Positions 1 to 15,000 of a stretch of 64,000 bases of DNA are shown one piece after another (the stretch's first letter is position 1; each line of letters begins with the position of its first letter). The stretch covers positions 29,435,989 through 29,499,988 of the forward strand of contig NC_092572.1 of assembly GCF_037975245.1 (NCBI RefSeq), read 5' to 3'. This DNA is from Apostichopus japonicus. Taxonomy: Eukaryota > Echinodermata > Holothuroidea > Aspidochirotida > Stichopodidae. The position numbers and the translations under genes are program-made. Under the pieces are notes generated by a model. It was given only the letters and a program-made list of their open reading frames with translations, searched no databases and was not told where the DNA came from.

Positions 1-2768
1 AGGGTTAACAACATTTCCATTACAGAGATTGTCATGCTAAACATAGTCAAAGATGCTTTTCCAATATCCTGTGATTGATTGGTTCTTACCCACTTACCCA
101 TTGTCTGCAGATATTTTTGCATATGTAGTGCTCAATGAACACATTGTATGCAACTACTTGGAACATTACTCTTCATTGTGTAGAGAGATAGCGAAGTCTG
201 TGGTATAGGCTATCATATGTGTACACCCAAATATCAAAAAGTTAGGCCTTGTTGTCACATACAGTACTGAGTTTCGACAACAAGCGCTCATGGTACGAAG
301 ATGCACTTGTTTCAGAGACTATCGCGGTAATATTTTAATCATTGTTTTGATCAGAAAATGATATGAATTGAGACAATCTATGAATTTTGTGGAAAGCTAC
401 ATCTCTGATACTGAAAAGGATTTGTTTGTTCTCTCAGCATTGAGTGTTGCTAATTATATAAAATGTGCTTTCATACCACAGTAGCTTGTTTGTTTTTTCG
501 CGGTCCCTTTGACGACATGCTTCAGTCAGTTTTTTTGGGTGCAATGTTCGTGTGTAAGCTACTGTACTTCGTGCATTGTCAAAAGTAGCCATTGAAGTTT
601 GATTGTTTTTAACCGACTTTGCGTAAAATGTTTGTGGAGCTGGTTGTTTTCAAACACTGCAAAGTGCTCAAGATAATTGTACTGTCAGGTTTTGAGGATT
701 TGCCCATGTGTAGTTGAAACTCTGTAGTTTGAACAGGCCTATGTACATGCAGTAGTACAGAACTGTGTGGAATTAAGAGAGAGATGCACACTGTTGATAC
801 AGGGACTTTTGAAGAGTTGGTTGTTGGGATCGCTACAAGGTCAAAACAAGGAGGCATGCACTACGGAGTTGGCGAGCAGGGAAGTACAAAGGCGAATGAA
901 AGAGTGGCTGAGCATTGAAAATTGTTTCAAAGGGCAGAGCGGGCCCCCCTGTATAAACAGCAAAGCTTGTACATTTGGCCAACTGCCAAGTGTATTGTGT
1001 AGAACATTCACACAGTATAGGCAGTGATACAATAGCATATTTATAACTACACTAGTAAAGTAGGTCATATAATTAACACAATTGGTGTTCGATCGAAAGA
1101 CAAGCTCTTATTACAGGACGAAAACTTTTTGGAGGACTTGAGTTCCTGAGACATAGGCTTTTTCTGTAGTAACATTACTGACCTTCATAGCAAATAAGAA
1201 TGTTGCAGTGATTTCAATCTTACTAGTTGGCAGTGTTAAGACTTCGTTAGGATAAACGTTACAGTGTGTTATATGCATAGAATTTGAAGTAGGGAGAATG
1301 ACGTCATGCGACATATACTGAAGCCACACATCCTACTGGTGGCGTTTGCTTGTACAGTACCGGCTCGTAATACAAACACTACGTCTTTGACATAACCAAC
1401 GTGATAAATTAGACATAAATCAGTCGAAATTGTGATATCGTGTGCCACATTTGGGTGCCAAAAATGTGGCAGTGGACTCAGTTTCACAGGTAATTCTTAG
1501 GAAGCTATAGTAGAAGCAATTACATAGGAATCAACTTACTATAGTGTCGTCTGCTGAGCTGCTGTATTGTAATTAACTGGACCCTGGATACGGTTTAGCC
1601 TAGGCCCTAGACCGGCCACGGCTATCCTTTCCGATGCGAAATGACTAAAGCCTAATGAAAACATCACCACCTCACTTTACTTAAAACTGTATCCCTCAAG
1701 ATATACCAACATGCCAGAATAACATGAGATGACAGTTATGATGTCCTGGGTTATCAATAACAATTCAAATTAGGAAAATAGGCATATTCCCAACACCATA
1801 AATTTGGCAAAAGGGCATAAGCAGTATAGACATAGCCAGTACTATTAGTAATCTGAGTCTTGAGGTAGGCTAGAACCTAATCAGCCTAGCCAGGTATGTT
1901 CTGGTATCTTCTTATAAACCATTTGCCTACATTTACTCAACTATGATTTTAAGACCTAATTATATTCACTTACCATGATCGGACAAAGCCTTGAGGCAAA
2001 ACGACACACCCAAGCCAATACTCTTGCTAGCATCTCATTCTTTGAAGACTGTCTTAATGTAAACATGAATCAAACTTTTAGCACTCTCACTTCATAAGGT
2101 GGGATCTATTAGTCTACATAAACTACTACCAACTTTGCAACGTTAACATTAAAATGAGAAATGCCTGCACAGAATAATATGGAAGTATTACACAAAAGTA
2201 GGTGTGTGTGGGAAGGGGGTTTGAAGGAGAAAGGGTTGCTTTTTTATGGCATTTTCCAGGGGTTACTATGACACTATATGAGTGGAGCACTCAAATAATA
2301 CAAGCAAGAAATGTTTTGCCAGGTACCTCTCAGATAACGGAAATTACACTTTGCAGACGTTAAAAGTGGAACAACTACACTCCACTTATACTCTAGTCAT
2401 TAGAGACGGGGAATTTTTTTTCAAAGTTGTTACTTAAGTCAAGAGTGTAGTTCTTACCACTCTGGTCGCCATAACATGTCTCAGTTGTGCAAAGTTCTCC
2501 TACTCTTTCAAAAAAGCGGGTAAAATCAAATTCAGTTTCAAAGTCGAATGCACAATGTATGTATGAAGACGTACAAATGATCTGGCTTTTTGTTGCACGA
2601 CGCAAAGCGCCTTCACTATGTAAAGGCTTCACGGCCTAAACACACGGCGATGCACTGTGATAGCATTCCTCCGAGTTCAACTTCTATGGTGATATGGCTT
2701 CTTGAAATGAAAACAGAAGAAAATGATAGTACCAACTTTCTGATTCAGCAATTGTTTTACTTTTGTAG
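1..2768. other. Intron of copy A, matching the first intron of copy B
   Basis: 209-949 matches 42021-42758 and 966-2640 matches 50275-51890, so this is the end of the intron that follows the (unseen) ZU5 exon of copy A. A segment of about 90 bp near 2660-2750 is absent from copy B. ORFs here have no domain and are not conserved as frames. Nothing else recognised. Confidence 0.75.
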
Positions 2769-3001
2769 GGACTCAGCCGAAGTGGAGGCCAAAACAAAAT
2801 GCTTTGTATCAACTGAATGAAACAAACTGCATAATCTGGGTTGAAAGCTTTTCATGGGAGACATGTCAGATTGATGATAGAGATATTGAATTTAAGTGGA
2901 TCCAGGTCTATGCTGCTTGTAGCCAGCTACCTGTAGATCCGCGTGCCGACTGTTTACATATGGAACTTGGATACTATATTGACTTACCAGGTAAAAAAGA
3001 G
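2769..3001 (+). CDS. Copy A exon: end of ZU5 and start of UPA
   Basis: The acceptor is a T-rich tract ending in TTTTGTAG and the donor is GAG|GTGAGT. The exon is 233 nt, entering in phase 1 and leaving in phase 0. It encodes TQPKWRPKQNALYQL, then NCIIWVESFSWETC, then IQVYAACSQ and CLHMELGYYIDLPG. The WVESFSWE part fits the end of a ZU5 fold (the FSW strand) and the YAACSQ..LGYYIDLP part fits the first UPA strands. PIDD1-type proteins cut themselves at HF-S; here the His position is Ser, so self-cleavage is doubtful. The matching exon in copy B is 51922-52148, 227 nt, near-identical except for a short variable stretch after YAACSQ. An alternative donor at 2991 (CCAG|GTAAAA) is possible but would break the match to copy B. 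Confidence 0.85.
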
Positions 3002-6000
3002 GTGAGTTACATGTAATAATTGTCATCATCAAGATAAACTTTGAGCTCATCATTTTGTTAACTAACAGTGTAAGGTGTAGGGATAGTAAGGACATCGAAG
3101 TTCTTTTAAATAACATGGTGATGATGATCTCACTGTTTTTGCTCAGTGGTTTAGTTGTAGTCTTCAACTATGTGATTTCATAAATGTTTTGACCAGATGC
3201 TACCAGCAATAGAAAGAACTGTAATTGTAAAAGTCAGAAGTCAAACTGCTTGAAGATAGCAAAAATTTCCTTGAGATTTTGATAAGTAACTGTCGTCTGC
3301 AATAAACATGCACACATATTTAGTAAATGGCCATGCTAGTATTTCGAAACTAAGGGGGATTGTTGACCATGTCCTATTTTCTATTTGTCTATGGTTATTG
3401 ATTGAATTGCACGTTTGATAAATACATCTGAGAGGTTGGCATGCTAATGTGATAGAGATTGTTAATAAATTCCTAATTCTTACATGTTACAATTTTCCCC
3501 AAGATCTTGGAACTAGTCCCTGTTCCAAGTAAAACTCATCCTTGACTGGCAATGATACACAAACAATGATAAACATTTATCCAGCTCATTGTGTAGGAAT
3601 GTAATGAAAAAGAAATAGATCCCATTAACACCATATCTAGACATTCAGATTGTAATGTAATTTTCACATGCATATCCTGCTTGTCTATATGAGTTTTTCA
3701 GTACTTTGTTTGATTTTTCCTTCAAGATAATTGAGAAGAATGATATGAAAATCGTCCAAGAAAAACCATTCCCCTTCTTTAAAGAGGGACAATTACCTTT
3801 GAAGATATTACTTGAAAAGATACAGCCAGAGTCTTGGAAATGCACTGAAGACACAAACCCAAAGGTAAATATGTTCTTGTCGGACATTATAAGAATCATA
3901 TGTAGTGGTAGCATTAGTTGACACTATAAGCATGTTCGTAAGTATTAATAAATATGAAGAGATCGTTGGAACATTTGTAAGAAAGATGTTTTAGCACCTT
4001 AACCAGTGCTTTATGTTATCGTTCGGTGATATTGTATGGTATTGTAAGTGAACATTTCAGTCATTCATCCAGAACATGTGCCTACAAATTCATCTGGCAT
4101 GTTCGTATGGCAAGCCGTTTTACTTTTTATTCAATATTTAATGATATCTTTAATTATTTGATGATATCATTAAATCAATTGTTGATATCAAGAATTCGAA
4201 TTGTTGATATCATTAAATCAATTAATGATATCATTAAGTCAGTTCATTTCTTGATATCAATAATTCATTTAATGATATCATTAAATGAATTGGTGATATC
4301 AAGAAATGATTTAAAGATATCTTTAAATCAGGGATGTAAGTCTTCCATATTTTTACGGAAATCCGGTTTTTTTTTTTAATTCCAATAAGTCTTCCGTATT
4401 TTTACGGAAATCCGTTTTTTTTTTTTAATTCCAATAAAGTTCCACAAAATTGTTCGAATATCAAAGACACAACGCGGCAAAAATGCCTGGCCCGTTGCAG
4501 CAAGCTAACTTCAATTTTCACTCATCGATCACTCAAAATACCATTCATTTCCAGTTTCGCATCATCGCATTGCACTGTACAACATTGTGCCATGTGAATA
4601 TCGTTGCGTACGTGCGAACTTCAAATCGCTATAGCTAATTTCTGTCGTTGAAAAACATTGCCTAATTCATGTTGATTGGACTGCTAATTAATATCTTCGT
4701 AACTGCTGGTGCTCGACATAAGTTTGGAATTAACGCTTGTGATATTTGTGAGCGGCGGAAATCTACGGGATATGCATATGAAAGTCGATATTTGTGATCG
4801 CATTCGAATGTGAGACTGTTTTTTATTCCGTAGTTCGCTGCGACGTATTCTTAACTTTGAGCTAGCCTAACATAACGATAGTGTGTAAGTAGTAAGAACT
4901 AGGGGTAGGATGTGTTAGCGCTAATACTTCTGAGCTAGCCTAACATAACAAAAGTGTGTAAGTAGTCAGAGCTAGGAGTAGGATGTGTTAGGACGGCATT
5001 CACCTGGGGTCTCCGAATATTTTTCCGGTTTTTTTTTTTGGCTGCACTTACATCCCTGTTAAATGTATTTGTGATATGTACATATCACTAATTCGAATTA
5101 GTGATATGTACATATCACTAATTCGAATTAGTGATATCAGTAAATATGACGTCATATTTACTGATATCACTAATTCGAATTAATGATATGTACATATCAC
5201 TAATTCGATTTAATGATATCAACAATTATGACGTACATATCAAGAATTCGGCCATATTTAATGATATCATTAAATATGGCTGCGATATGTCTGGTTATAC
5301 GGCGTAGTCTCAGTAACTCATCCGTACAAAGGCCTTATGGAACTAAGCTGGTGGTAGTTGGTATGGGTCTAGTGCAGTGCAGTATACTTTACATTAGTTA
5401 TATGGTAGGCTCAATACGTAAAACTGCTCTTAATATGGCGGGGATTGAAGCTCAACCAGTTCTAGACAGAATATAATGCACTAACTGCACTGCACTGTAC
5501 TTCCCGCTACATAATCCCAGGCGCTCAAACTGAGGGCGTAATTGATGATATCATTAAATATGGCCGAATTCGTGATATGTACGTCATATTTGATGATATC
5601 ATTAACTGGAATTTATGATATCAAAAATTTGAATTAATGATATCATTAAATATGGCCGAATTTGTGATATGTACGTCATATTTGATGAAATCATTAATTG
5701 GAATTTATGATATCAAAAATTCGAATTAATGATATCATTAAATATGGCCGAATTCGTGATATGTACGTCATATTTGATGATATCATTGATTGGAATTTAT
5801 GATATCAAAAATTTGAATTAATGATATCTTAAATATGGCCGAATTCGTGATATGTACGCCATATTTGATGATATCAATAATTGGAATTTATGATATCATT
5901 AAATATGGCCGAATTCGTGATATGCACGTCATACTTTTTGATATCATTAATTTAAATACAGATATCTGAAATTGAATTTATGATATCTTGAATTGAATTA

Positions 6001-9000
6001 TTGATATCTATAATAGTTCATCTATTTTAAAATATCACAAATTCAATTCTTGATATCAGAAAGTTTAATTATGATATCATCAAATAAAATAATGATATCA
6101 ATTATTTCCTTGCACCAATTAATGATATCATCAAATATGACGTACATATCATTAAAACAATTTCAGATATCATGAAATAATTCATGATATCATTAAATAA
6201 TTGTTGATATCATTAAATAATTGTTGATATCAATAAATACTGAATAAAAAATAAAATGGCTTGCCATACGTTCGCATGCTTGTTGGCACTTCGATTTCAC
6301 GTTATTTGTCCTACTTTGATTCAGTAATTGTTTAATATTAAGACCTATGTAACTACACCCTCGACTAGAATGTAGGAGAGCCCCGTTGAACTTGCTGATA
6401 TAGGAACATGTATGTTAATTATGGTAGCATCGGTCACTTGTTTACCTGTATTTAAATGTTCTTACATAAATCAAAATATCAAAATTGGTTGTCATTTTAA
6501 TGTATAATGAGGTTATGGGTTAAACGTAAACATCTTTACATTGCAATAATTCTGCAATGTTATTTAAAGTTAGATTGTAACCAAACTTGGCATACAGTTG
6601 TTGGTTAATAACTGGTACATGTAGACCTAATATTTTGAGGACAATCTGGACCCAAACATATTCCTGCCCCATTTATGGGCTGATTGGGCCCAAATTTTGT
6701 TTCCACCGCAAATGCCTTTGGGACAAATTCTTTGGGCCCGATTTTGTGGGCCCAATATTTTTGGGTCCACCATATTTACATTGCATTAACTTCGCAACCA
6801 CAAGACTGATTGTAGCCAAACTTTTGGTATACAGTAGTTGGTTAATAGTGGGTATATGTAGGCCCAAATCTGTTGGAGCTATCTGGGCCCAAACAATTGT
6901 GTGCCTATTCTTGCGCCGGGTGGGCTCAATTTATTTCCACCTCAAATGCATATATAAGGACACAGTGTTTGGGCCTGAATTTGTGAGGCTCAATATTTTG
7001 GGAAAATTTGGACCAACATGCTTTGGGGTACAATTTTTGGGGGCAGGATATTTTGAAGTCACTTTGTTTGGCCCTAATATTTGGGACCATTTAAGTGCAC
7101 AATTTTGTTTGTTGGGAGGGACCAACATTGCAATAACTCCTCAACCCTAAATCAGATTATATTCAAACTTGGAATACAGTTATTGGTTAATAGCTGGTAC
7201 ATGTGGGTATAAATATTATGATATGGCTGATGACATACAACACTTTGATATTCCACTGAGCAAGGAACCATAGTGTGTGTTAGGCTCTTGTTCTATATTT
7301 AATTTAACCATAGTTGTCGGTCTTGAGGAAGAGAAGCATACATTAAAGTGCATTTACACGACACAAATTTCCTCACGACTTGTTGTGCACGATAGCCGTG
7401 CGCGACAAAATCGTGGCGTGTGAAACGTAGAAAACTTCGTAGAAACTGAATCGTGAGCAACTTGAAGCGTAAAGTTGAGCATATTACAAGAAGCCCTGAA
7501 TTGAAATCGGTTGTCTTGAGTCGTGCACGATTGATCACGTACAGAGAAATTGTTCCAATTGATCAACTTTTAATTTACACGACACCGTTGTCGTATGCGA
7601 TAAATATGTGCATTTGATGTTATATGGTTGTGGCAGGGAATTCTTGGGGGTACAGGTGCCAGAAGCAATGGCATCTTACGGGTTATCCGTATCAAAATAT
7701 TGCAATTTGCCAGCTCACTAAGATACAAAATACTGTAGAGAGAAAGGAAATAATTCATCTCCAATTTTATATGTCCTAATGAGAAATTGTAACTGATATT
7801 GCATAATAGCATTAAGTCATATGATCTTTTTAACCCAATCAGCATCCAAGATTTCACTATCTGCTACAGGTGATAGATACTTCAGAAAATCTGGCAGACG
7901 GATAACAAGTGTACGCCAGCAAACCAATAGGCATAGGGGTTCCTTACATTTTTTGAGAACATTTATTCAATGGTTACTTTAGAGACAATGTTTATTCACA
8001 AGGTTTCACACTGCAATGCATGGTGACCTCAAATAAGATTTGACCTAACAAAAAGGGTTCTTATACTTAATAAGGAGGATCCAAATATGAAATAATTGTA
8101 GTCCACCTTGTAACTTTAAAATGATTGCCTTCGAAGAGGTCACATACATAGCCTCATGAACATAAGGAATAACATAAAGAAGAAAGAAATGAAAGCGTTT
8201 CAAAGCAATATAACTGGGATCATCATTCGCATTTTTTCACTGTCAAAATGTCACAGTTAAAAGAATTTAACCCACACTGACTATTACAGTATATAATTTA
8301 CAGTTATATACAACTTGACCGTAAACAAAATTACATTCCCAGATAACTGAAAACAGTCCACACACAAACTGTGAAACGAACATTCAAATTAATGACTTTG
8401 AAATAATTGCAACCATACAATGAATCACTTGAACAGTGACCATCCACACGCAATTCTCTTTTTTAAGTTTGTGAGAATGATCAAACATAAAACTTAAAAC
8501 TTAATTTTGTCATCTTGGTCACAAGTAATCTTAATAGAAGTTAAGAATATTCCTGACTCTCTTCAGCTCATCGTCTTTAATCGCACATTTATTCACGTCC
8601 TTGAGTCGCTAAATTCAGCCATTTTGTAGTCACTGGTCGCTGAACCATCCGGTGGAATTCGTGACAGAAGTTGAACAGTGCTCAACTTTGCTCGACAACT
8701 TAAAATCTTAAAATGTCGCGCGACAAATGTTAAGAGAGATTCCATTCACACGCTGCGATCAAGTCTTACGCGGAATTAAAGAAATCATGGACGATTTTGT
8801 CGTGGACGAATTCCTTACGACAAGAGTAGCCGTTTACACTTACCGACAAAATTGTAGACGATTTTGTCTTGTCGTGTAAACGCGCCTTTAAAGTTTGTTT
8901 TAGAGCTTTGTCAGTCTTGGTATTGCATGTAATATACCCTAAAATATGAAACATGCACTTGGTAGAAACATATCAATTTTCCTTTGTCGCAGGAACTTTC

Positions 9001-12000
9001 ATTCAGGAAAATAGCGATGCCTTTAGAATATTCACGCCCGTTTTGCTTTGATAAAGTTAGAGAAGAAGATTGTACGTTTTACTTCAAAGCTACTCAGGAG
9101 GAAACAATAGAATTGCGAGTCCCATACAAGGTTTGTAAATTGTTATGTAACCTACATTTGTCCTGATCCATTTGAGCATACTGCTATTTTGACCATTCAT
9201 ATAACTTATGTAACTCTTGTCACCTTGAGGATAATTTGCATGAAACTTTTATGTCATTCTTATGTAATTTAACCAACAATGTTTTCATGCAATGAAAGTT
9301 TGCACTTTTGATAACATAGAGCTGATTTAGGCTGCATTTGCCCAAAATAAATAAATGTCTGAAATTATACATTACCAAAAATAATATTACTCACATCATA
9401 CCACAACCACACTTGAGTCCAACACTAAGTTAGAGCCGTCAGCCTAGACTTTAGCCCACTGTTAGTAATTTTCAAGAGATGTAATGATCATTCCTAATCT
9501 ATCCTGTTTGGCCGTGGCAGTTAACCTTTTATATTTCCAGTATGCCTCTCTGTTTAAATGTAATGACTGTCCTTTAATCTTTACATACATTCTTGCTTTT
9601 GTCCCTGGATGTTTAATGGTAGGCTAACATTGAAATAAAATGTTGCAAAAATGCTTTGTGTGTTTAAAGTAGTCTGGACTGTTTCTCCAACTGCTAGACT
9701 GTGGGGGCATCTGTTTTTATCAGTGGTGCCATTTTAATAGGTTTGCAGCAGTATGCTATGACCCCTATAAATTAGCTTTTTAATGGTTACTATTAATTCT
9801 AAGCGGACCAGGCATTTTACACAACCCATGTCTTGTCATACATGTTCTCGTTGCTGTCTCCTGTATTTCACCAAATTCTCTATGATATAAGCTAACATAT
9901 TTTTTTTTTAAGGAAAGCGGTTTGGTAGTAAACTGTCAAAATATTTCACAATGAATAGAGTAATGCCATAAGCTTCCTTCATTAATAACAGTTGTTAAGA
10001 GCTGATGATGGATCTGGATTTTGGGTCATTTTGTTGTATATTGTAAGATCCTTTAGTGATAAATGATTATAAAAATATTTCTGACATTATGAGGCTTGAA
10101 TTTCTGATCTTCTATTTCTGATTAAATTTTTACTGAGTTGACCTACCTCAGCAAGGTCGTAAATAAAAAAAAAAATGATAACAAGGCATTGCAAATTCTT
10201 TGGGATTTCTGGTTCATGATGTAGTTTTTATCAGGTTTGTATGATTTTTCACCATATGTATTTTTGTTTTTTCTTGTCTGATGAAATCTTCATTTAGATG
10301 GATATTAGAATACCGGGGAGGATGTCAGCAAAATCATCATCACTGAAACCAATCTCTGGTGAGTTTCTGGTATCAATATCATAGGAATATCATTTCGAAA
10401 TATAAAATGTCTAATTAGCAAGGGTTTCTTTGTTGTTGTCAGAGAAATTTCTGTAACTCTAGAATAAGTGCTGTAGTACATACAATCATATGTACCCACA
10501 GTTACAGCAGGCATACATAGTCACGACTGGATTTCTGCTGAAAAATGAAGGTTCTTCATCCTCAGTATTGTTTAATATTGATATTCTTTGTCCTACAAGA
10601 TGTGTCCTTTCAATAAATGTTACTAACTGCTCAAAAATGTACAGTCCTTCCTTATTGACCAGCCATTGAAAAACCTATGGAGGCTGGTCTTAAGTATTCT
10701 CACTTAAAGGATCAGTCAACTTTTGAAAATGTTAGGACAAAACTAATCTTATGAGACTATTTTGTTGTTGGGCTGGTTTATGTTTCATATATTGCATAAA
10801 TGATAAAAGATTGGTTCAGGTGATGAAATAATGTCTATCATAACTTTCTTGTGGTTAATTCATATAAATGTTTATGTCACTTTTCTCCATCAACAAAAGA
10901 AGCAACAAATACAACAGTGGAACAACAAGAAGACAAAGGCAACGATGTTCGAAGCAAAACAAACGTAAGTTAACAATCATGAGGACCCACTTTTGAAATG
11001 TTCCGTAATGCAATGCAATACATGTAATTTGCAATGTTTACAGCTGACACACATGTTTGCAACTGGTGCACAAGAAGGATACAACCGGCACAATGTTTGA
11101 TCATAAGTCAACTTTTGGAGATAACGTGCAATAAATTAAGTACTAATCAGAAATTTACACAGTTTCAACCATTGTCTTGTGCATATATAGCCGGCCAAAA
11201 AAGCAATGACCAGGCATAAATATATTTTTAGGTTAGGGAAAATTACAAGTGGCACCTTCCCATGAGGGTAGGGCCGGTTAAATCTGACATCTTAGGGACA
11301 ACCTAAAAAGGCGGAACACAAAAATCAACATTTGCCGGCAAAATAGTGGGTTTACTATGCACAAGGATCTTGTATTAAAAACAATGGGGTCACTTAAACT
11401 TAAAGAAAAGTGTAAAATGATATAAATGGGTGTAACTTACAGATCTGCTCAGAGCTATACGGAATCCACTAAACTTATTGGAAACAAACTACTTAACAGT
11501 CCCAACGAAATAAAAAGACAATTGTGGCGCGGGTCAACCATATACATTTGAAAATGAAATTGTATCCTTGGGAAACTTTCTAGGGTGGTTCACTTAGTTG
11601 GGGATGTCTCTGGGGTATGGTTGCTCTCTGAATGGCTTTAACTCGTGGAAAATAACCTCTTGGGGTGTATCATTCTCTAACGGGCCAAACAAGGACGTAT
11701 AATTTAAATGGGGATTTAAAAAGAGCACAACGGGCAGTTCAACAATTAATTGGGTTGCCAGATATTAGCGCAGGATGAGATATAGGTCTGCCTCCATGGG
11801 TACAGCTTCGGGTGATTAGTAAACTTTTATTAAATATGAAATCTCCATGTATAAAACAGTTCCAGGTGTTTACTAAACTTCCAATTATAGTATAAAAACT
11901 CCATAGGTAAATAGCTTCAGGTGTTCACTTAACTTTCAATTAATTTAGTACGGGTAATCTAATACTGGTGACTTTAGTATAAGAAGATAATTATCATCTC

Positions 12001-15000
12001 GTGCCCAACCATCTCAAACTTAATCAGTCCTCTCTTCTCTCCTTACTATTACAAACTTCGCTTTCAGTATTTCCCTTAATATTGTCGCCTACCATCATAC
12101 ACTATTCATTCCATCCCATAATTATTCCACTTCGTTGGAAATGCACAATGCAGTTATGCAATTGATATACTGTGCATGTCTCCTGCCCACCCCCCCCCCC
12201 TTCCCTCACCAGAACTTCCTTTCCCTTTTGCACACCTGCATTAAAAACTAAAATCCCACATACTGCCTTAAATCAATATTTCTGCTATTCTGGATATTGC
12301 CTTGTCCTAGAACACAAGTTCTTTTCTACTCTGCCGATTTCTATAATCACCTCTTCTCAAGTTCACACTCTTATCAAGAATATTAAACTTTCTTGTGCTA
12401 TGATTTGCATCTAGCAATTCAATATGGAAGAAAGAATTGGCTTAATTTTGGCTACTGACTTAGCATCTATGCAAGTAAGCAAGTCTCTCATTGGCAAACA
12501 CCTTGAACGTATTTTTCAAACTATGTTATTGTGCTCTGACTCGTGTACATTGCGCATGTATTGTGTCTCCTACTGTCTTATCTATACCATCTTGTACTAG
12601 TGCGAGAATGAAATATTTATTTCACTAACATGATAAGTTGATTTCTTAAGGGATTCTATATTATATCTTGCATCAAATATTTAGCTATTTTACTGCATCT
12701 TAGGACATTTCTTCATTGTCCTGATATACAATAAACTGTGTGATTTCTGTATGCTCTCCCAGGGCAGCATCCACTTCCATTATATAATCCTTTGCCTCTG
12801 CCCCTCCCGTCAAGGTTCAGGCCTCTATCACAGTTAGTGGGGAGAAATTTTGAAGTAATGACATTTGGTTAAGATGCCGAAGGCTCAGTAACTTTGGAAT
12901 CGTGCTGGCGTGTGCGTGTGTATGCATTGTTTGTGTGCGTGTGCGTATATGACACCCTAGCTTGTAAACATGATTTTTCATGATAGGTAACATCTACAGT
13001 TCTCGTATTGTGCATGTATCTTCCCCATAATTAGTACAAAAACTGTATTGTTTTTAGTGGAGGACACAGGTCATTTGGGGTTAACAGAGGGCAAAATGTG
13101 AAAAACTCAATTCTGCAGAACCTGAACAACGAAGGAGGTTTGGTATGCGTGGTAGGATATCTGTTTGTAGTGTAAAATTTTAAGATAATTTGGAGTTGGT
13201 CACAATTCATTTAAGGTCATCAGGGTCAAAATGTGAAATCCTTGTAAACACAATATCTCCAGATAGGAAACTTTATTAGCTCTCATATTTAGCATGCATT
13301 TTCATCTTGTGAGTACAAGAACCCTATTATTTTGGTGGAGGTCAAAGGTCATTTGGGGTCAGTTGAGGACCAAATGTCCAAATATCAAAAGTACTGTATC
13401 TTGAGAACTGTACCTTTAAAAGAGATAATATATGCATGGTACATTACCCAAATGATAAGTAAAATTGCTCTGCAATTTGGTATTGGTGAAAAATCATTTA
13501 AGGTTTTCAGAAGTCAGTCCATACAAACATTCTAAAGGTCAGGTCTCAATGAAAATGTGAAATATATTCTGATTTTACTTCCCCATATGTAGTGGAATCT
13601 CTTGGCTGTTTTAGGTGGCTGTCACAGATCAGCTTAAGTACATACAATATGAGAACTTCAGCTAGGGTTAGCTTGCAAACTACTCTTGTGTTGCATATGT
13701 AATGTATTTAAAAGCAAGTAACAGCTGGAAGGAATTTCCCTCTGGTTATATTTTTAAGAATTATGTGTGTTGCTATAGATTTAAAAGGTCATGTGAGGTC
13801 ACCATTTGTCAAAGTATAAAAATATTTAGGATTGGTAACTCGGAAGCTTGCATAAGTTTCATGATTGCGTGTGGATTCATTCTGAAATCTGAAATCCAGG
13901 TAAGCACATGTTTTCGGAGTTTACAATGATAGGATTCAAATTTTGGGAAACTTCATTAGTGTATCCTTTCTGTTGTACTACAAATGTAAAGCTTGGTTGA
14001 GCTTGATGCTTACTATGTAGAGATGCTCAAGTATAAGAATCAAAAGGTGAAAGGTCTTTTCAGGTTAACAAAAGTCAAAGTATGAAATCTTGTGAATTCA
14101 CCAAAGGTCAAAACTTATAATCTTGTATGCAGTGTTCCAGTAAATTTTCTCAATTGTGGCATCAAAAAGATTCACTTTTAAGCCCAATTATGGCTACCTG
14201 TTTACTAGTCAATATCATCATACTGCGTGTCTAACTCATTTCAACATATTTAATTGCAGGACGTATCAGCATCATCCCTCTCAGGGAATCCTGTGCCAAC
14301 ACAGTCAGCAGATGCGGCACACTCAAGGGAGAGACGCTATAATGAATCTACAGCTGTAGTGTTGGTAAAGTTCACTTGATCATGTCAGAATATATTACAA
14401 AATATTGATAAGTTTGATCCCACAACTATATACTGCACACATGATGCGCAGTTTCATCATTCTGTAATAAATACATTACATCCTGTGGCATAAAATCTTT
14501 AAACATGGGGCCTCACAGAGAACTGGTATAAGTTGTGTATGTTTAACTGATATACAGTGTGCATAGACTATGATATGTGTCTTCATTTCAACATATTTAA
14601 TTGCAGGACGTATCAGCATCATCCCTCTCAGGCAATCCTGTGCCGTCACAGTCAGCAGATGCGGCACACTCAAGGGAGAGACGCTATAATGAATCTACAG
14701 CTGTAGTGATGGTAAAGTTCACTTGATCATGTCAGAATATATTACAAAATATTGATAAGTTTGATCCCACAACTATATATTGCACACATGATGCGCAGTT
14801 TCATCATTCTGTAATAAATACATTACATCCTGTGGCATAAAATCTTTAAACATGGGGCCTCACAGAGAACTGGTATAAGTTGTGTATGTTTAACTGATAT
14901 ACAGTGTGCATAGACTATGATATGTGTCTTCATTTCAACATATTTAATTGCAGGACGTATCAGCATCATCCCTCTCAGGCAATCCTGTGCCGTCACAGTC

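Noticed and set aside
6587-7150. 187-codon open frame on the plus strand
   Set aside because: It lies in a GGGCCCAA-rich intronic repeat shared with copy B (53810-54110), has open frames on the opposite strand too, and shows no domain.
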